From Micavibrio sp. (GTDB lineage: Bacteria > Pseudomonadota > Alphaproteobacteria > Micavibrionales > Micavibrionaceae): a stretch of 14,955 bases of DNA. How positions within the stretch are numbered: position 1 is the first letter of the stretch; every line of letters begins with the position of its first letter. Below are positions 1 through 6,393 of this stretch, piece by piece. A model generated the notes under the pieces. It did no database searches. It was not told the DNA's origin and saw nothing but the letters and a program-made list of their open reading frames with translations. The stretch lies in the NCBI GenBank assembly GCA_030824805.1, contig JAPJRC010000053.1, positions 1-14,955 of the forward strand, given 5' to 3'. Both the position numbers and the translations under genes were made by a program.

Positions 1-782
1 TCGGTGGAAGTCCAGTAGGGTGACTCTTTCAGGCCCGGAATCGGCGGCACGGCCGGGCTGGCACCCGTGGCGACCAGGCAGCGGTCGAACGCCACCACAC
101 GCTCGCCGCCATCGTTTAAACGGACGGCAAGGCTCTGGTCGTCCTTGAAACGCGCTTCACCATGCAGCACGGTGATGGCCGGGTTGCTGTCCAGGATGCC
201 TTCGTACTTGGCGTGGCGCAGCTCATCGACGCGCGCCTGCTGCTGGGCCAGTAGTTTGCTGCGATCAATCGCAGGCACAGTCGCCGCGATGCCACTGTCG
301 AATGGGCTTTCACGGCGCAAATGGGCGATATGGGCAGCGCGGATCATGATCTTGGACGGCACGCAGCCGACATTGACGCAAGTACCGCCGATGGTGCCGC
401 GCTCGATCAGCGTGACGTTCGCACCTTGCTCGACGGCCTTCAGCGCCGCCGCCATCGCGGCTCCGCCGCTGCCAATAACGGCGACGTGCAGTCCGTCCCC
501 ATCACCACCAGCCTTGTCGCCACCGCCCAGCCATCCCAGCGCCTTGCCAAGCAGTCTGCCCCGCGCTGAAGTGGATGGGGCATCGGCGGGTGTGGCCTTG
601 TAGCCGAGGCCGGCCACAGCGGCGGTCAGCGCCTCTGGCGAGGTGCCGGGATCGGTGGCGAGTTGCGCGGAGCCTTTCGGGTAGGACACGAGCGCCGACA
701 GCACGCCCGGCACTTTCTCCAGGGCGTCCTTGACATGTGTCGCGCACGAGTCGCAGGTCATTCCGGTGATATTCAAATACAT
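1..782 (-). CDS. merA: Mercuric reductase MerA, N-terminal 260 residues (cut by window edge)
   Basis: MerA is the cytoplasmic FAD/NADPH flavoenzyme that reduces Hg(II) to volatile Hg(0). The reading frame opens with ATG at 782 behind an AAAGGA ribosome site and stays open to position 1; the family is about 560 residues, so roughly half is present. Residues 1-66 are the NmerA heavy-metal-associated domain with GMTCDSC (Cys10, Cys13). A Gly/Asp-rich linker follows, then the FAD-binding fold VIGSGGAA (from about 102) and the redox-active pair in GGTCVNVGCVPSK (Cys135, Cys140). The visible part ends in the ATGASPAVPPIPG region typical of Tn21/Tn501 MerA. It follows merC by 38 bp and is transcribed from the mer promoter at 1933-1963. 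No damage is seen. Confidence 0.97.
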   Translation of the reverse strand, partial: MYLNITGMTCDSCATHVKDALEKVPGVLSALVSYPKGSAQLATDPGTSPEALTAAVAGLGYKATPADAPSTSARGRLLGKALGWLGGGDKAGGDGDGLHVAVIGSGGAAMAAALKAVEQGANVTLIERGTIGGTCVNVGCVPSKIMIRAAHIAHLRRESPFDSGIAATVPAIDRSKLLAQQQARVDELRHAKYEGILDSNPAITVLHGEARFKDDQSLAVRLNDGGERVVAFDRCLVATGASPAVPPIPGLKESPYWTST

Positions 783-820
783 TGCATCGTTCCTTTTCGT
801 TTCGGCAACTGCCAATGCAG

Positions 821-1228
821 TTAGCCGTGTTTGGGTGGTAGTTCGCAGCGGCGGTTGGCCGGTGAGAGCAGATCCCAGATCGACACCCCGATCATCAAGG
901 CCAGACCGACATAGAGGAGGTTCGCCGTCCACCAATTGCCAAAAAACAAGAGCATGGCCGCCAGCACGATGGCTGGGCCGACCATCCCGAGCAGGCTGCG
1001 GTACCATTGCCGATGACTCAGCCAGCCCAGTGCATTCGCCAGCAAAGCCACGACTGCGAACAGCGGCAGCAGCTTGGAGATAAACAACCCTTCGTATTCC
1101 TGTAGAAAGCCAAGGCCGATGGCCGCGCCCAGGCTGGCGATAGCCGGGAAACAGGCAGCGCATCCCATCGCGGAAACAACGCTGCCAAGCGCGCCAGCCT
1201 TGTCGGCAATGCGTGTAATCAGTCCCAT
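821..1228 (-). CDS. merC: Mercury transport protein MerC
   Basis: MerC is an inner-membrane Hg(II) uptake protein that passes mercury to MerA. The 135-residue product has about four hydrophobic segments and the MerC cysteine pair in GCAAC (Cys23, Cys26) inside the first membrane helix, followed by FPAIASLGAAIGLG, which is characteristic of the family. The length is close to the usual 140. It lies between merP (27 bp upstream) and merA (38 bp downstream) in the order merT-P-C-A seen in Tn21-type operons; Tn501 lacks merC. This supports a Tn21-like rather than a strictly Tn501-like module. A second pair of Cys near the C-terminus is reduced here to a single Cys (RRCELPP). Confidence 0.95.
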   Translation of the reverse strand: MGLITRIADKAGALGSVVSAMGCAACFPAIASLGAAIGLGFLQEYEGLFISKLLPLFAVVALLANALGWLSHRQWYRSLLGMVGPAIVLAAMLLFFGNWWTANLLYVGLALMIGVSIWDLLSPANRRCELPPKHG

Positions 1229-1255
1229 GATCGCCCCAGGTTCGGGTTCAGTGGC

Positions 1256-1531
1256 TCACTGCTTGACGCTGGACGGATAGCCCGCGTCTCCGGTTGCCTT
1301 GGTCAGCTTCTGCACGCTGGTCTTGGCATCATCGAACGTGACAACCGCTTCGCGTGTCTCGAAGGTCACGTCAATTTTGCTGACGCCTTCGACCTTGGAA
1401 ATCGCCTTCTTGACGGTGATCGGGCAGGTGGAGCAGGTCATGCCCGGTACGGACAGCGTGACGGTCTGGGTGGCGGCCCACACGGGGGTAACAACGGCAG
1501 CGAGGGCGAGGGCGGCAAACAGTTTTTTCAT
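1256..1531 (-). CDS. merP: Periplasmic mercury-binding protein MerP
   Basis: MerP captures Hg(II) in the periplasm and hands it to MerT. The 91-residue precursor has a Sec signal peptide (MKKLF, then a hydrophobic stretch ending in a VWA-A cleavage region near residue 19-20). One heavy-metal-associated ferredoxin-like domain follows, with GMTCSTC (Cys33, Cys36). Full length for the family. The start ATG at 1531 has a GGAG-type ribosome site in the 15-bp gap after merT. It is part of the merTPCA operon. Confidence 0.97.
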   Translation of the reverse strand: MKKLFAALALAAVVTPVWAATQTVTLSVPGMTCSTCPITVKKAISKVEGVSKIDVTFETREAVVTFDDAKTSVQKLTKATGDAGYPSSVKQ

Positions 1532-1546
1532 GATGAACTCCTGTGA

Positions 1547-1897
1547 TTAATAGAAAAATGGCATGACGTAGGGAAATCCGAGCGCGACCAGGACCAGCGC
1601 GGCCACGATCCAGAAAATGAGCTTGTAAGTAGCTCGCACTTGGGGAATCGCGCAGACCTCACCCGGTTTGCAGGCTTGCGCCGGGCGGTAGATGCGCCGC
1701 CAGGCGAAAAACAGCGCGACCAGCGCTGCGCCGATGAAGATCGGGCGATAGGGTTCCAGCACCGTCAGGTTGCCGATCCATGCCCCGCTGAACCCCAAGG
1801 CGATCAAAACCAGCGGCCCCAGGCAGCAGGCCGACGCAAGAATGGCGGCCAGCCCACCGGCGAAGAGCGCGCCGCGCCCGTTTTGTGGTTCAGACAT
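1547..1897 (-). CDS. merT: Mercuric ion transport protein MerT
   Basis: MerT is the inner-membrane protein that takes Hg(II) from MerP across to MerA. The 116 residues are the normal length. Three hydrophobic segments are visible (about 12-36, 47-67, 92-114). The diagnostic vicinal cysteines sit in the first helix (ASACCLGP, Cys24-Cys25), and the second pair lies in the cytoplasmic loop (Cys76 and Cys82). It is the first gene behind the mer promoter; the start ATG at 1897 follows GAAAGGACAAGCGT, the same leader arrangement as in Tn21/Tn501. Confidence 0.97.
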   Translation of the reverse strand: MSEPQNGRGALFAGGLAAILASACCLGPLVLIALGFSGAWIGNLTVLEPYRPIFIGAALVALFFAWRRIYRPAQACKPGEVCAIPQVRATYKLIFWIVAALVLVALGFPYVMPFFY

Positions 1898-1932
1898 ACG
1901 CTTGTCCTTTCAAATTTGGTTTGGATAGCTTA

Positions 1933-1963
1933 AGCTTACTTCCGTAGTTATGTACGGAGTCAA
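1933..1963 (-). promoter_or_regulatory. merO: mer operator/promoter (P-merT with MerR dyad)
   Basis: On the minus strand, TTGACT (1958-1963) and TAAGCT (1933-1938) form the -35 and -10 boxes with the unusual 19-bp spacer that MerR-type regulators require. Between them lies the MerR-binding dyad CCGTACATAACTACGG (1942-1957). The known Tn501 dyad is CCGTAC-ATGA-GTACGG; here the innermost pair is mismatched (C in place of G), leaving five perfect pairs in each half. Known mechanism: MerR bound here represses the promoter without Hg(II) and untwists it when Hg(II) binds. The divergent merR promoter should overlap this site. Confidence 0.93.
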
Positions 1964-1968
1964 GCGAT

Positions 1969-2424
1969 ATGCAAATTAATTTTGAGAATCTGACCATTGG
2001 CGTTTTTGCCAAGGCGGCCGGGGTCAATGTGGAGACCATCCGGTTCTACCAGCGCAAGGGCCTGCTGCCGGAGCCAGACAAGCCCTATGGCAGCATTCGC
2101 CGCTATGGCGAGGCGGATGTAACACGAGTGCGGTTCGTGAAATCGGCCCAGCGGCTGGGCTTTAGCCTGGACGAAATCGCCGAGCTACTGCGGCTGGAGG
2201 ATGGCACCCATTGCGAGGAAGCCAGCGGCCTGGCCGAGCACAAGCTTAAGGATGTGCGCGAGAAGATGGCCGACTTGGCACGCATGGAGGCCGTGCTGTC
2301 TGAACTGGTGTGCGCCTGCCATGCGCGGAAAGGGAACGGTTCCTGCCCGCTGATTGCGTCACTGCAAGACGGAACGAAGCTCGCTGCATCGGCGCGGGGG
2401 AGTCACGGGGTGACTACGCCTTAG
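1969..2424 (+). CDS. merR: Hg(II)-responsive regulator MerR
   Basis: MerR is the dimeric repressor/activator of the mer operon. The N-terminus holds the winged helix-turn-helix (about residues 9-75, with GVNVETIRFYQRKGLL and RRYGEADVTRVRFV). A long dimerisation helix follows, and then the Hg-binding loop. All three metal ligands are present at Cys82, Cys117 and Cys126 (numbering as in Tn501 MerR), with a further Cys115. The start ATG at 1969 gives MQINFENLTIG, in line with the family. The protein is 151 residues against 144 for Tn501/Tn21 MerR. The extra tail arises because the frame runs on into the transposon end: the TAG stop (2422-2424) lies inside the terminal inverted repeat. Confidence 0.97.
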   Translation: MQINFENLTIGVFAKAAGVNVETIRFYQRKGLLPEPDKPYGSIRRYGEADVTRVRFVKSAQRLGFSLDEIAELLRLEDGTHCEEASGLAEHKLKDVREKMADLARMEAVLSELVCACHARKGNGSCPLIASLQDGTKLAASARGSHGVTTP

Positions 2425-2457
2425 CGTGCTTTATTTTCCGTTTTCTGAGACGACCCC
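2420..2457. repeat. Tn21-family 38-bp terminal inverted repeat
   Basis: Read on the minus strand from 2457, the sequence starts GGGGTCGTCTCAGAAAACGG and continues to ...AAAGCACGCTAAG at 2420. By eye this matches the 38-bp terminal inverted repeat of Tn21/Tn501-type transposons over its whole length as I know it. The GGGG outer terminus faces right, so the junction with recipient DNA is between 2457 and 2458. It is the TnpA binding and cleavage site. The repeat overlaps the last codons of merR. Confidence 0.95.
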
Positions 2458-2798
2458 TTTTTGCAGCTGACAGCCAATTTCCTGGTCAGCAATTTCATCG
2501 ATTATCCGTGTTTTAAAAGTAACAGTCAGTGGGAGTAGTAGGGATGCTCTCACGCAATCCGGCTTGGGAAATTCTGGTTATTCAGACAGACGGGGATTGT
2601 ATCGCTTAAATAAAAATTTTTTGAAACAATGATGAAAATGTACTATTCTTAAGATGTGATAATGTATCTTATGGGAAATAATAGATTAATTTTATAATTA
2701 AATCAGATTATTGGGAAAATCGCATAATTTGTAATTATGTCTTATTATTCAAGCGCACCGATATTTCCTTGAATCGAAGTATAGCATCAAAATCCGCG
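2458..2798. other. Gene-free AT-rich spacer beside the transposon junction
   Basis: No convincing gene is seen in these 341 bp. The first ~140 bp are mixed in composition; from about 2600 the DNA is very AT-rich. The spacer carries three short dyads (2650-2671, 2686-2701, 2723-2739) and one arm of an 11-bp inverted repeat (2710-2720, partner 2810-2820). A 21-codon frame at 2544-2609 is too short to support. The spacer lies between the 3' end of the minus-strand nuclease-like gene and the transposon end. No clear GC-hairpin-plus-T-run terminator is seen. Confidence 0.7.
2650..2739. repeat. Cluster of three short AT-rich dyads
   Basis: Three inverted repeats lie within 90 bp: TAAGAT-(10)-ATCTTA at 2650-2671, TTAATT-(4)-AATTAA at 2686-2701, and CATAATT-TGT-AATTATG at 2723-2739. 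The last has a perfect 7-bp stem. They could be protein-binding sites or cruciform-prone DNA. In such AT-rich DNA short dyads also arise by chance, so the function is open. Confidence 0.45.
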
Positions 2799-4004
2799 CT
2801 AAGACAGAAATTTTCCCAATCGCTGCTTTATGGCGCTCTTGGTGATCGTCGCATCAAAACGCACATCTATAACGCTGACACCGTTCTCAAGGCATAATTT
2901 ACGCTTCAATGTGTCACGCTCTACAACTCTCGCATGGGCTTCTTCGCCGCCAAACATTGGTATCGGCCGGTAGTGTTGCTCTCCCTGATGTTCTATCGCC
3001 AGCTTTAACTCCGGAAGAAATATATCGATCCGCATCCTGCCGAGCCAGTCCGGTGATGCTTCGCGTAAAACGCGCTGATCAGGGAAAAGCTCACGGATAA
3101 CGCCGTACAAAGCAGATTCCCGAACCCATCGGTTTAAATTGAGGATGTGCATGACTTCCCGCCGCGCTGTTTTTTCATCCACGCCCAGGTCATGCACGAT
3201 CTGATCCATAAAGCCAGGAAAATAGGTTTCGATACTGATTCCATAGTAACGAACGGCTTCCTCCGCGCCCTTTTCCTTTGCAATGCACAGATGGCAGATC
3301 CCGGATTTATAGGTAACATCGTCAAACATCGATGCGACAATTTCCGGCCATGAACCCGGCGCGTATTGCGGCATGATCTCTGTGGCTCGATCGTGCAGTG
3401 TCGTATGAAATCCGCGGGCGCATTCACAAAAAGTGCGCGCGCCGGTAACAATATCATCATACGAAACCACCCTGTTACCCATGATATCAGGGCCGGGTGT
3501 AAAATTAGCGATCAAAGGCTGCGGCAAAGCAGTTTTTGAAGACAATAGGGTATCGGAAATTTCTTCAAATAGACCTTTTCCCAAGCGCAGATGGTTTATT
3601 GTGTAGGTATGATTAATTTGTCTTTTGAGAGTGGATGTTTTTTCTTTTATCGTCTTCGACACACCGAAACCATAGTCTATTGGTAAAAGGTCGATGCCGT
3701 CTGCAGACACTTCCAGACCTTCAATTTTATCGCCCGTGGCCGTAGCGCAGCAGACTTCTGTGTACCATGTTTCGTAGCCGGACTTTGCGAGCGATTTAAG
3801 ATTGGCAAACCGTTCTTTAAAATAGGACTCATGCAATCGAACACGAGGCGGCTTGATCAGGCGGCTTACTAAAGAATTTTGGAAGCATTGAAAAATGTGG
3901 GCTTCCAATGCGCGTTCTATCGCAACAACAGGTGTTGCGCCACCAGTGTGCAGGTCATGGACAATAGGTGATATTAATTTAGCGGCGTCTAGCTCGACAA
4001 GCAC
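2799..4004 (-). CDS. Unrecognised 401-residue protein with a probable PD-(D/E)XK-like nuclease C-terminus
   Basis: I do not recognise this as a named family. The C-terminal ~110 residues look like a restriction-endonuclease-fold domain of the Vsr/DUF559 kind: RIDIFLPELKLAIEHQ gives the acidic residue Asp327 and the E-x-Q pair Glu338/Gln340. GEQHYRP and a Lys/Arg-rich helix (ERDTLKRKLC) ending in ENGVSVIDVRF follow. The middle holds two cysteine pairs (Cys193/Cys195 in FCEC; Cys237/Cys240 in CHLC) that could bind zinc. The N-terminal half has no motif I can name; no signal peptide or membrane segment is seen. The start is GTG at 4004, directly after an in-frame TGA (4 codons TGA-AAC-GTG-CTT), with only a poor ribosome site. 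124 bp separate it from the upstream phasin-like gene, and no good promoter was found there. The nuclease role is inferred from motif pattern only. Confidence 0.8.
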   Translation of the reverse strand: MLVELDAAKLISPIVHDLHTGGATPVVAIERALEAHIFQCFQNSLVSRLIKPPRVRLHESYFKERFANLKSLAKSGYETWYTEVCCATATGDKIEGLEVSADGIDLLPIDYGFGVSKTIKEKTSTLKRQINHTYTINHLRLGKGLFEEISDTLLSSKTALPQPLIANFTPGPDIMGNRVVSYDDIVTGARTFCECARGFHTTLHDRATEIMPQYAPGSWPEIVASMFDDVTYKSGICHLCIAKEKGAEEAVRYYGISIETYFPGFMDQIVHDLGVDEKTARREVMHILNLNRWVRESALYGVIRELFPDQRVLREASPDWLGRMRIDIFLPELKLAIEHQGEQHYRPIPMFGGEEAHARVVERDTLKRKLCLENGVSVIDVRFDATITKSAIKQRLGKFLS

Positions 4005-4128
4005 GTTTCAAATTTTCTTTCTACCTACGAATGTTGCACACGCCCTCGCAATAGTGGATCAGTTCCTAGGCAATGTCAGCGTGATGTAAATCCTTGGATT
4101 AGTAAGTTCTTGGTGTCAGCTATGATCA

Positions 4129-4380
4129 CTACTTTCTTTCTTTTTTATTTTCGTCATTGGAACTAGTGTTGTCATTGATAACGGTTATCACACTTGAAAA
4201 AAGATATTTTCCAAATTCAACCTGATTTTGGAAGAGATTGGTGAATAAGATAAATTGTTTCTTTTGTAACTCAACGCCTTGATTGATAAATTGGGAGGCA
4301 AATTCACTTTGAGCCTTCTGTAATGTTTCCATTTTTTCTTGGACGGCCTCGGTATCCCAAAACTGATTGATATTTTTCAT
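4129..4380 (-). CDS. Small helical phasin-like protein (83 aa), function uncertain
   Basis: The start is placed at the ATG at 4380 (MKNINQFWDTEAVQ) rather than an in-frame upstream start, because AGGAGAAAATACC lies directly in front of it. The 83-residue product is Gln/Phe/Asn-rich and almost entirely amphipathic helix, with no Cys, no signal peptide and a charged tail (NDENKKERK). The run of evenly spaced Phe and Gln (ASQFINQGVELQKKQ, LFQNQVEFGKYLF) recalls phasins, which coat polyhydroxyalkanoate granules. It is shorter than most phasins, so this is only a resemblance. It lies 59 bp after dsbA and may be the tail of the same transcript. AT-rich relative to the pump genes. Confidence 0.6.
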   Translation of the reverse strand: MKNINQFWDTEAVQEKMETLQKAQSEFASQFINQGVELQKKQFILFTNLFQNQVEFGKYLFSSVITVINDNTSSNDENKKERK

Positions 4381-4439
4381 GGTATTTTCTCCTAAGTTGT
4401 TAAATTGAACGATGTGCCTATGCACGAGCTTACAAAAAT

Positions 4440-5117
4440 TTACTCAGTTACTTGACTTGCGGAGTTCACTTTCACTTTTGAAACTTCCCTATCGACGGCA
4501 TTCATTAATGTTCTTCTATCACGATACACAAGCTGCTTCCCATTTATAAAGAAAGTCGGTGCACCAGTTACCTTGTTAGATTTTCTATCCGCCGTATCCT
4601 GTTCGATTATTGTGGCGATTGCAGGGTCTTTCGCATCGATTTTCCCTCTCTCTATATCCATACCTGCTTTTGCTGCCAAATCCCATGCCACGTTTAGATC
4701 AGGAGATTTGTGGCTCCCCCATTCCTTCTGCCCTCGAAACAGCGCCAACAGAACGGGTGAAAACAAATTCTGGTGCCGGGCAGCTTCCAGAATAGATATG
4801 GCTTCATCAGATCCCTGATGGAAGGACACATAACGCAGGACACCCCTTACATCATCGGGATATTTTTCAAGAATATCGACAACAAGAGGATAGTATATCC
4901 GGCAGGTTTCACAGGCCGGATCGAAAAACTCTACGATTGTCACTGGCGCGGATTCTCTGCCCAATATGGGTGAATGCGGTCGTACGAGCGCTTCTTGAGC
5001 GATCCTGACGTTCTCATTTGCTTTACGCATAAATTCGCTTTTTTGCAGAGACGTAAGCCCCCCGAATATCAGGAGCATTATCAGACCTGCACAGACCACG
5101 ATCCGCTTTCTATTCAT
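4440..5117 (-). CDS. DsbA-family thiol:disulfide oxidoreductase, copy 1
   Basis: A thioredoxin-fold oxidase or isomerase acting in the periplasm. Residues 5-25 form a single hydrophobic segment after a basic MNRKR start, so the protein is exported or membrane-anchored. The redox site is FFDPACETC (Cys69-Glu-Thr-Cys72). The cis-proline loop is TGAPTFFING (Pro187), and the DsbA helical insert lies between. The 225-residue length and the pattern APVTIVEFFDP...FHQGSDEA match the DsbA-like group that includes BdbD-type proteins. Its start overlaps the upstream dsbB stop by 4 bp (ATGA), so translation is probably coupled. DsbB copy 1 should be its reoxidation partner. It is clearly paralogous to copy 2 at 5710-6390 but diverged. 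Confidence 0.93.
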   Translation of the reverse strand: MNRKRIVVCAGLIMLLIFGGLTSLQKSEFMRKANENVRIAQEALVRPHSPILGRESAPVTIVEFFDPACETCRIYYPLVVDILEKYPDDVRGVLRYVSFHQGSDEAISILEAARHQNLFSPVLLALFRGQKEWGSHKSPDLNVAWDLAAKAGMDIERGKIDAKDPAIATIIEQDTADRKSNKVTGAPTFFINGKQLVYRDRRTLMNAVDREVSKVKVNSASQVTE

Positions 5118-5512
5118 TTTCTGTCTCGCCTCATGACAAGCACAAGATTAAAGGTGATGTATAAAAAAGCAGCACTGGCAAGCATAGGCATGGGTAGAAA
5201 TTCCCACAACATCATATCATCGCCTACGCATGGAAAGCCTTCTGTGCAAGGCCCCAGATTTTCAGGAAGAATGCCGTAGAAATACAGAGTGTGAATGAGC
5301 GAAAATATCAGGCCCGCAATCGACAATGGGAGAGCGTAACGCCATACATCATAATCAGACCGATAGGCGGCGATCCCTAAAATGATAGGAAGCGGAAACA
5401 TGAAAATGCGCTGATACCAGCACAAATCACAAGGAACCTGCCCTAAGACCTCACCTATAAATATTGCACTCAATGAGGCCATGCTAGCTGCTAACCAAGC
5501 AGAAAAGATCAA
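5114..5512 (-). CDS. DsbB-family disulfide bond formation protein, copy 1 (start uncertain)
   Basis: An inner-membrane quinone-dependent oxidase that would reoxidise the adjacent DsbA. Four membrane segments are visible in 132 residues. The two periplasmic cysteine pairs are in PCDLCWYQR (Cys28, Cys31) and GPCTEGFPC (Cys89, Cys95). No in-frame ATG precedes the first membrane helix. The only usable start close by is TTG at 5512 with a weak GGTGGGA in front. The frame stays open upstream as far as a stop at about 5610, and the paralogue at 6394-6825 has 12 more residues before this point, so the true start may lie upstream at a non-standard codon, or the ATG has been lost. The 197-bp gap to dsbA copy 2 is the widest in this gene row and could hold a secondary promoter; none is clear. 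Confidence 0.85.
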   Translation of the reverse strand: MIFSAWLAASMASLSAIFIGEVLGQVPCDLCWYQRIFMFPLPIILGIAAYRSDYDVWRYALPLSIAGLIFSLIHTLYFYGILPENLGPCTEGFPCVGDDMMLWEFLPMPMLASAAFLYITFNLVLVMRRDRK

Positions 5513-5709
5513 ATCCCACCACTCTTTCGATTTAGGAACAGTATTTTGTGTGTTATATTTTTTCTTTCTTATCGCTGTGAGCCAATCAAGCGCGGTTAAA
5601 TCCTGTTATTCCACCGATACATGCTTTACTTCCCCGCTTTATTTTCCTTCCATCTTTTTGCGGCGCGCTTTTTATGAAGCCCACCTGTCGCAAAATTGTC
5701 TTAACGCTT

Positions 5710-6390
5710 TTACCTGCTTTGTATTAAGGCGATTTGATTATCGACTGCATCGTTAAGCTGTTTCTGCCCAAGTGAAGTTAACCGCGTGCCGTTTATGAAG
5801 AATGTCGGTGTTCCATTGACGTTGTTCGTTCTTATGTCCGCCACGTCCTGTTCTAAAATCGAAGAAACATTGATCGTGGCAAGATCTTTTTTTGCCTTCT
5901 CTACATTTAGGCCCGCTTGCGCGGCAATATTCCACGCAAGGTTTAAATTCGGTGCGCCATGAACAGCCCATTGCGGTTGTTTTTCAAGCAATGCCTCTAA
6001 AACGGGAACAAAAACATTCTGCAGGCGCGCCGCTTCAATAATTCCAACGGCTTCGTCAGACCCTTGATGGAATGGCGCATAACGCAAAACCAAACGAACG
6101 TCGTCAGGATATCGGTTAAGAACTTCCTTTACGATGGGATAGAAAGCGCGGCAGCTTTCACAGGATGGATCAAAAAACTCGACAATCGTTACTGGCGCAT
6201 TTTCAGGCCCCATGATCGGAGAATGTGGACGGATCAATGTATTATTTTCCACATTGACTGCAATATTCGCGCTTGCCTGGGGCTGCGCTTCTGAATTCTT
6301 ACCAACATTATTCTTAAACACAAAGGCTCCGACGCCAAAGACCATAAGGGCAACCACTGCCACTGTGATTACGATTGAGCGTTTCTGCAT
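5710..6390 (-). CDS. DsbA-family thiol:disulfide oxidoreductase, copy 2
   Basis: Paralogue of the DsbA at 4440-5117, with the same layout: basic start MQKR, one hydrophobic segment (about residues 6-26), a flexible Asn/Ala/Gln-rich linker to about 52, and then the thioredoxin fold. The active site is FFDPSCESC (Cys77-Glu-Ser-Cys80), and the cis-proline loop is NGTPTFFING (Pro195). The dipeptide between the cysteines differs from copy 1 (Glu-Ser against Glu-Thr), which could shift redox potential. A strong AAGGAG ribosome site precedes ATG 6390, only 3 bp after the upstream dsbB stop. Expected site is the periplasm, tethered to the inner membrane if the hydrophobic segment is not cleaved. Partner: DsbB copy 2. 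Confidence 0.94.
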   Translation of the reverse strand: MQKRSIVITVAVVALMVFGVGAFVFKNNVGKNSEAQPQASANIAVNVENNTLIRPHSPIMGPENAPVTIVEFFDPSCESCRAFYPIVKEVLNRYPDDVRLVLRYAPFHQGSDEAVGIIEAARLQNVFVPVLEALLEKQPQWAVHGAPNLNLAWNIAAQAGLNVEKAKKDLATINVSSILEQDVADIRTNNVNGTPTFFINGTRLTSLGQKQLNDAVDNQIALIQSR

Positions 6391-6393
6391 TAT

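Larger units (their letters stand above)
1..2457. mobile_element. End of a Tn21/Tn501-family mercury-resistance transposon (partial)
   Basis: The stretch from the window start to 2457 is the mer-bearing end of a Tn3-superfamily, Tn21-subgroup transposon. It carries merA', merC, merP, merT, the mer operator and divergent merR, and ends in a 38-bp Tn21-type inverted repeat whose GGGG outer end is at 2457. The direction of the repeat places the element to the left, so the transposase, resolvase and distal mer genes must lie beyond position 1. Base composition changes sharply to AT-rich DNA at about 2458-2600, which fits an insertion junction. The other end and the 5-bp target duplication are outside the window; the right-hand copy of the duplication would be TTTTT (2458-2462). 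Confidence 0.9.

Noticed and set aside
67..603. Long plus-strand open frame opposite merA
   Set aside because: Antisense to the clear merA coding region; Ser/Pro/Ala/Arg-rich translation is a shadow of GC-rich DNA.
2544..2609. 21-codon plus-strand frame starting ATG with GGGAGTAGTAGGG in front
   Set aside because: Too short, no recognisable product and no neighbouring gene it could lead; the purine run is weak evidence by itself.
4091..4106. AATCC-TT-GGATT dyad upstream of the nuclease-like gene
   Set aside because: Five-base stem only, no promoter boxes around it; chance occurrence is likely.
5656..5695. TTTTGCG/CGCAAAA inverted repeat in the gap between dsbA copy 2 and dsbB copy 1
   Set aside because: Seven-base stem with a 26-base loop and no T-run; too weak to call a terminator or operator.
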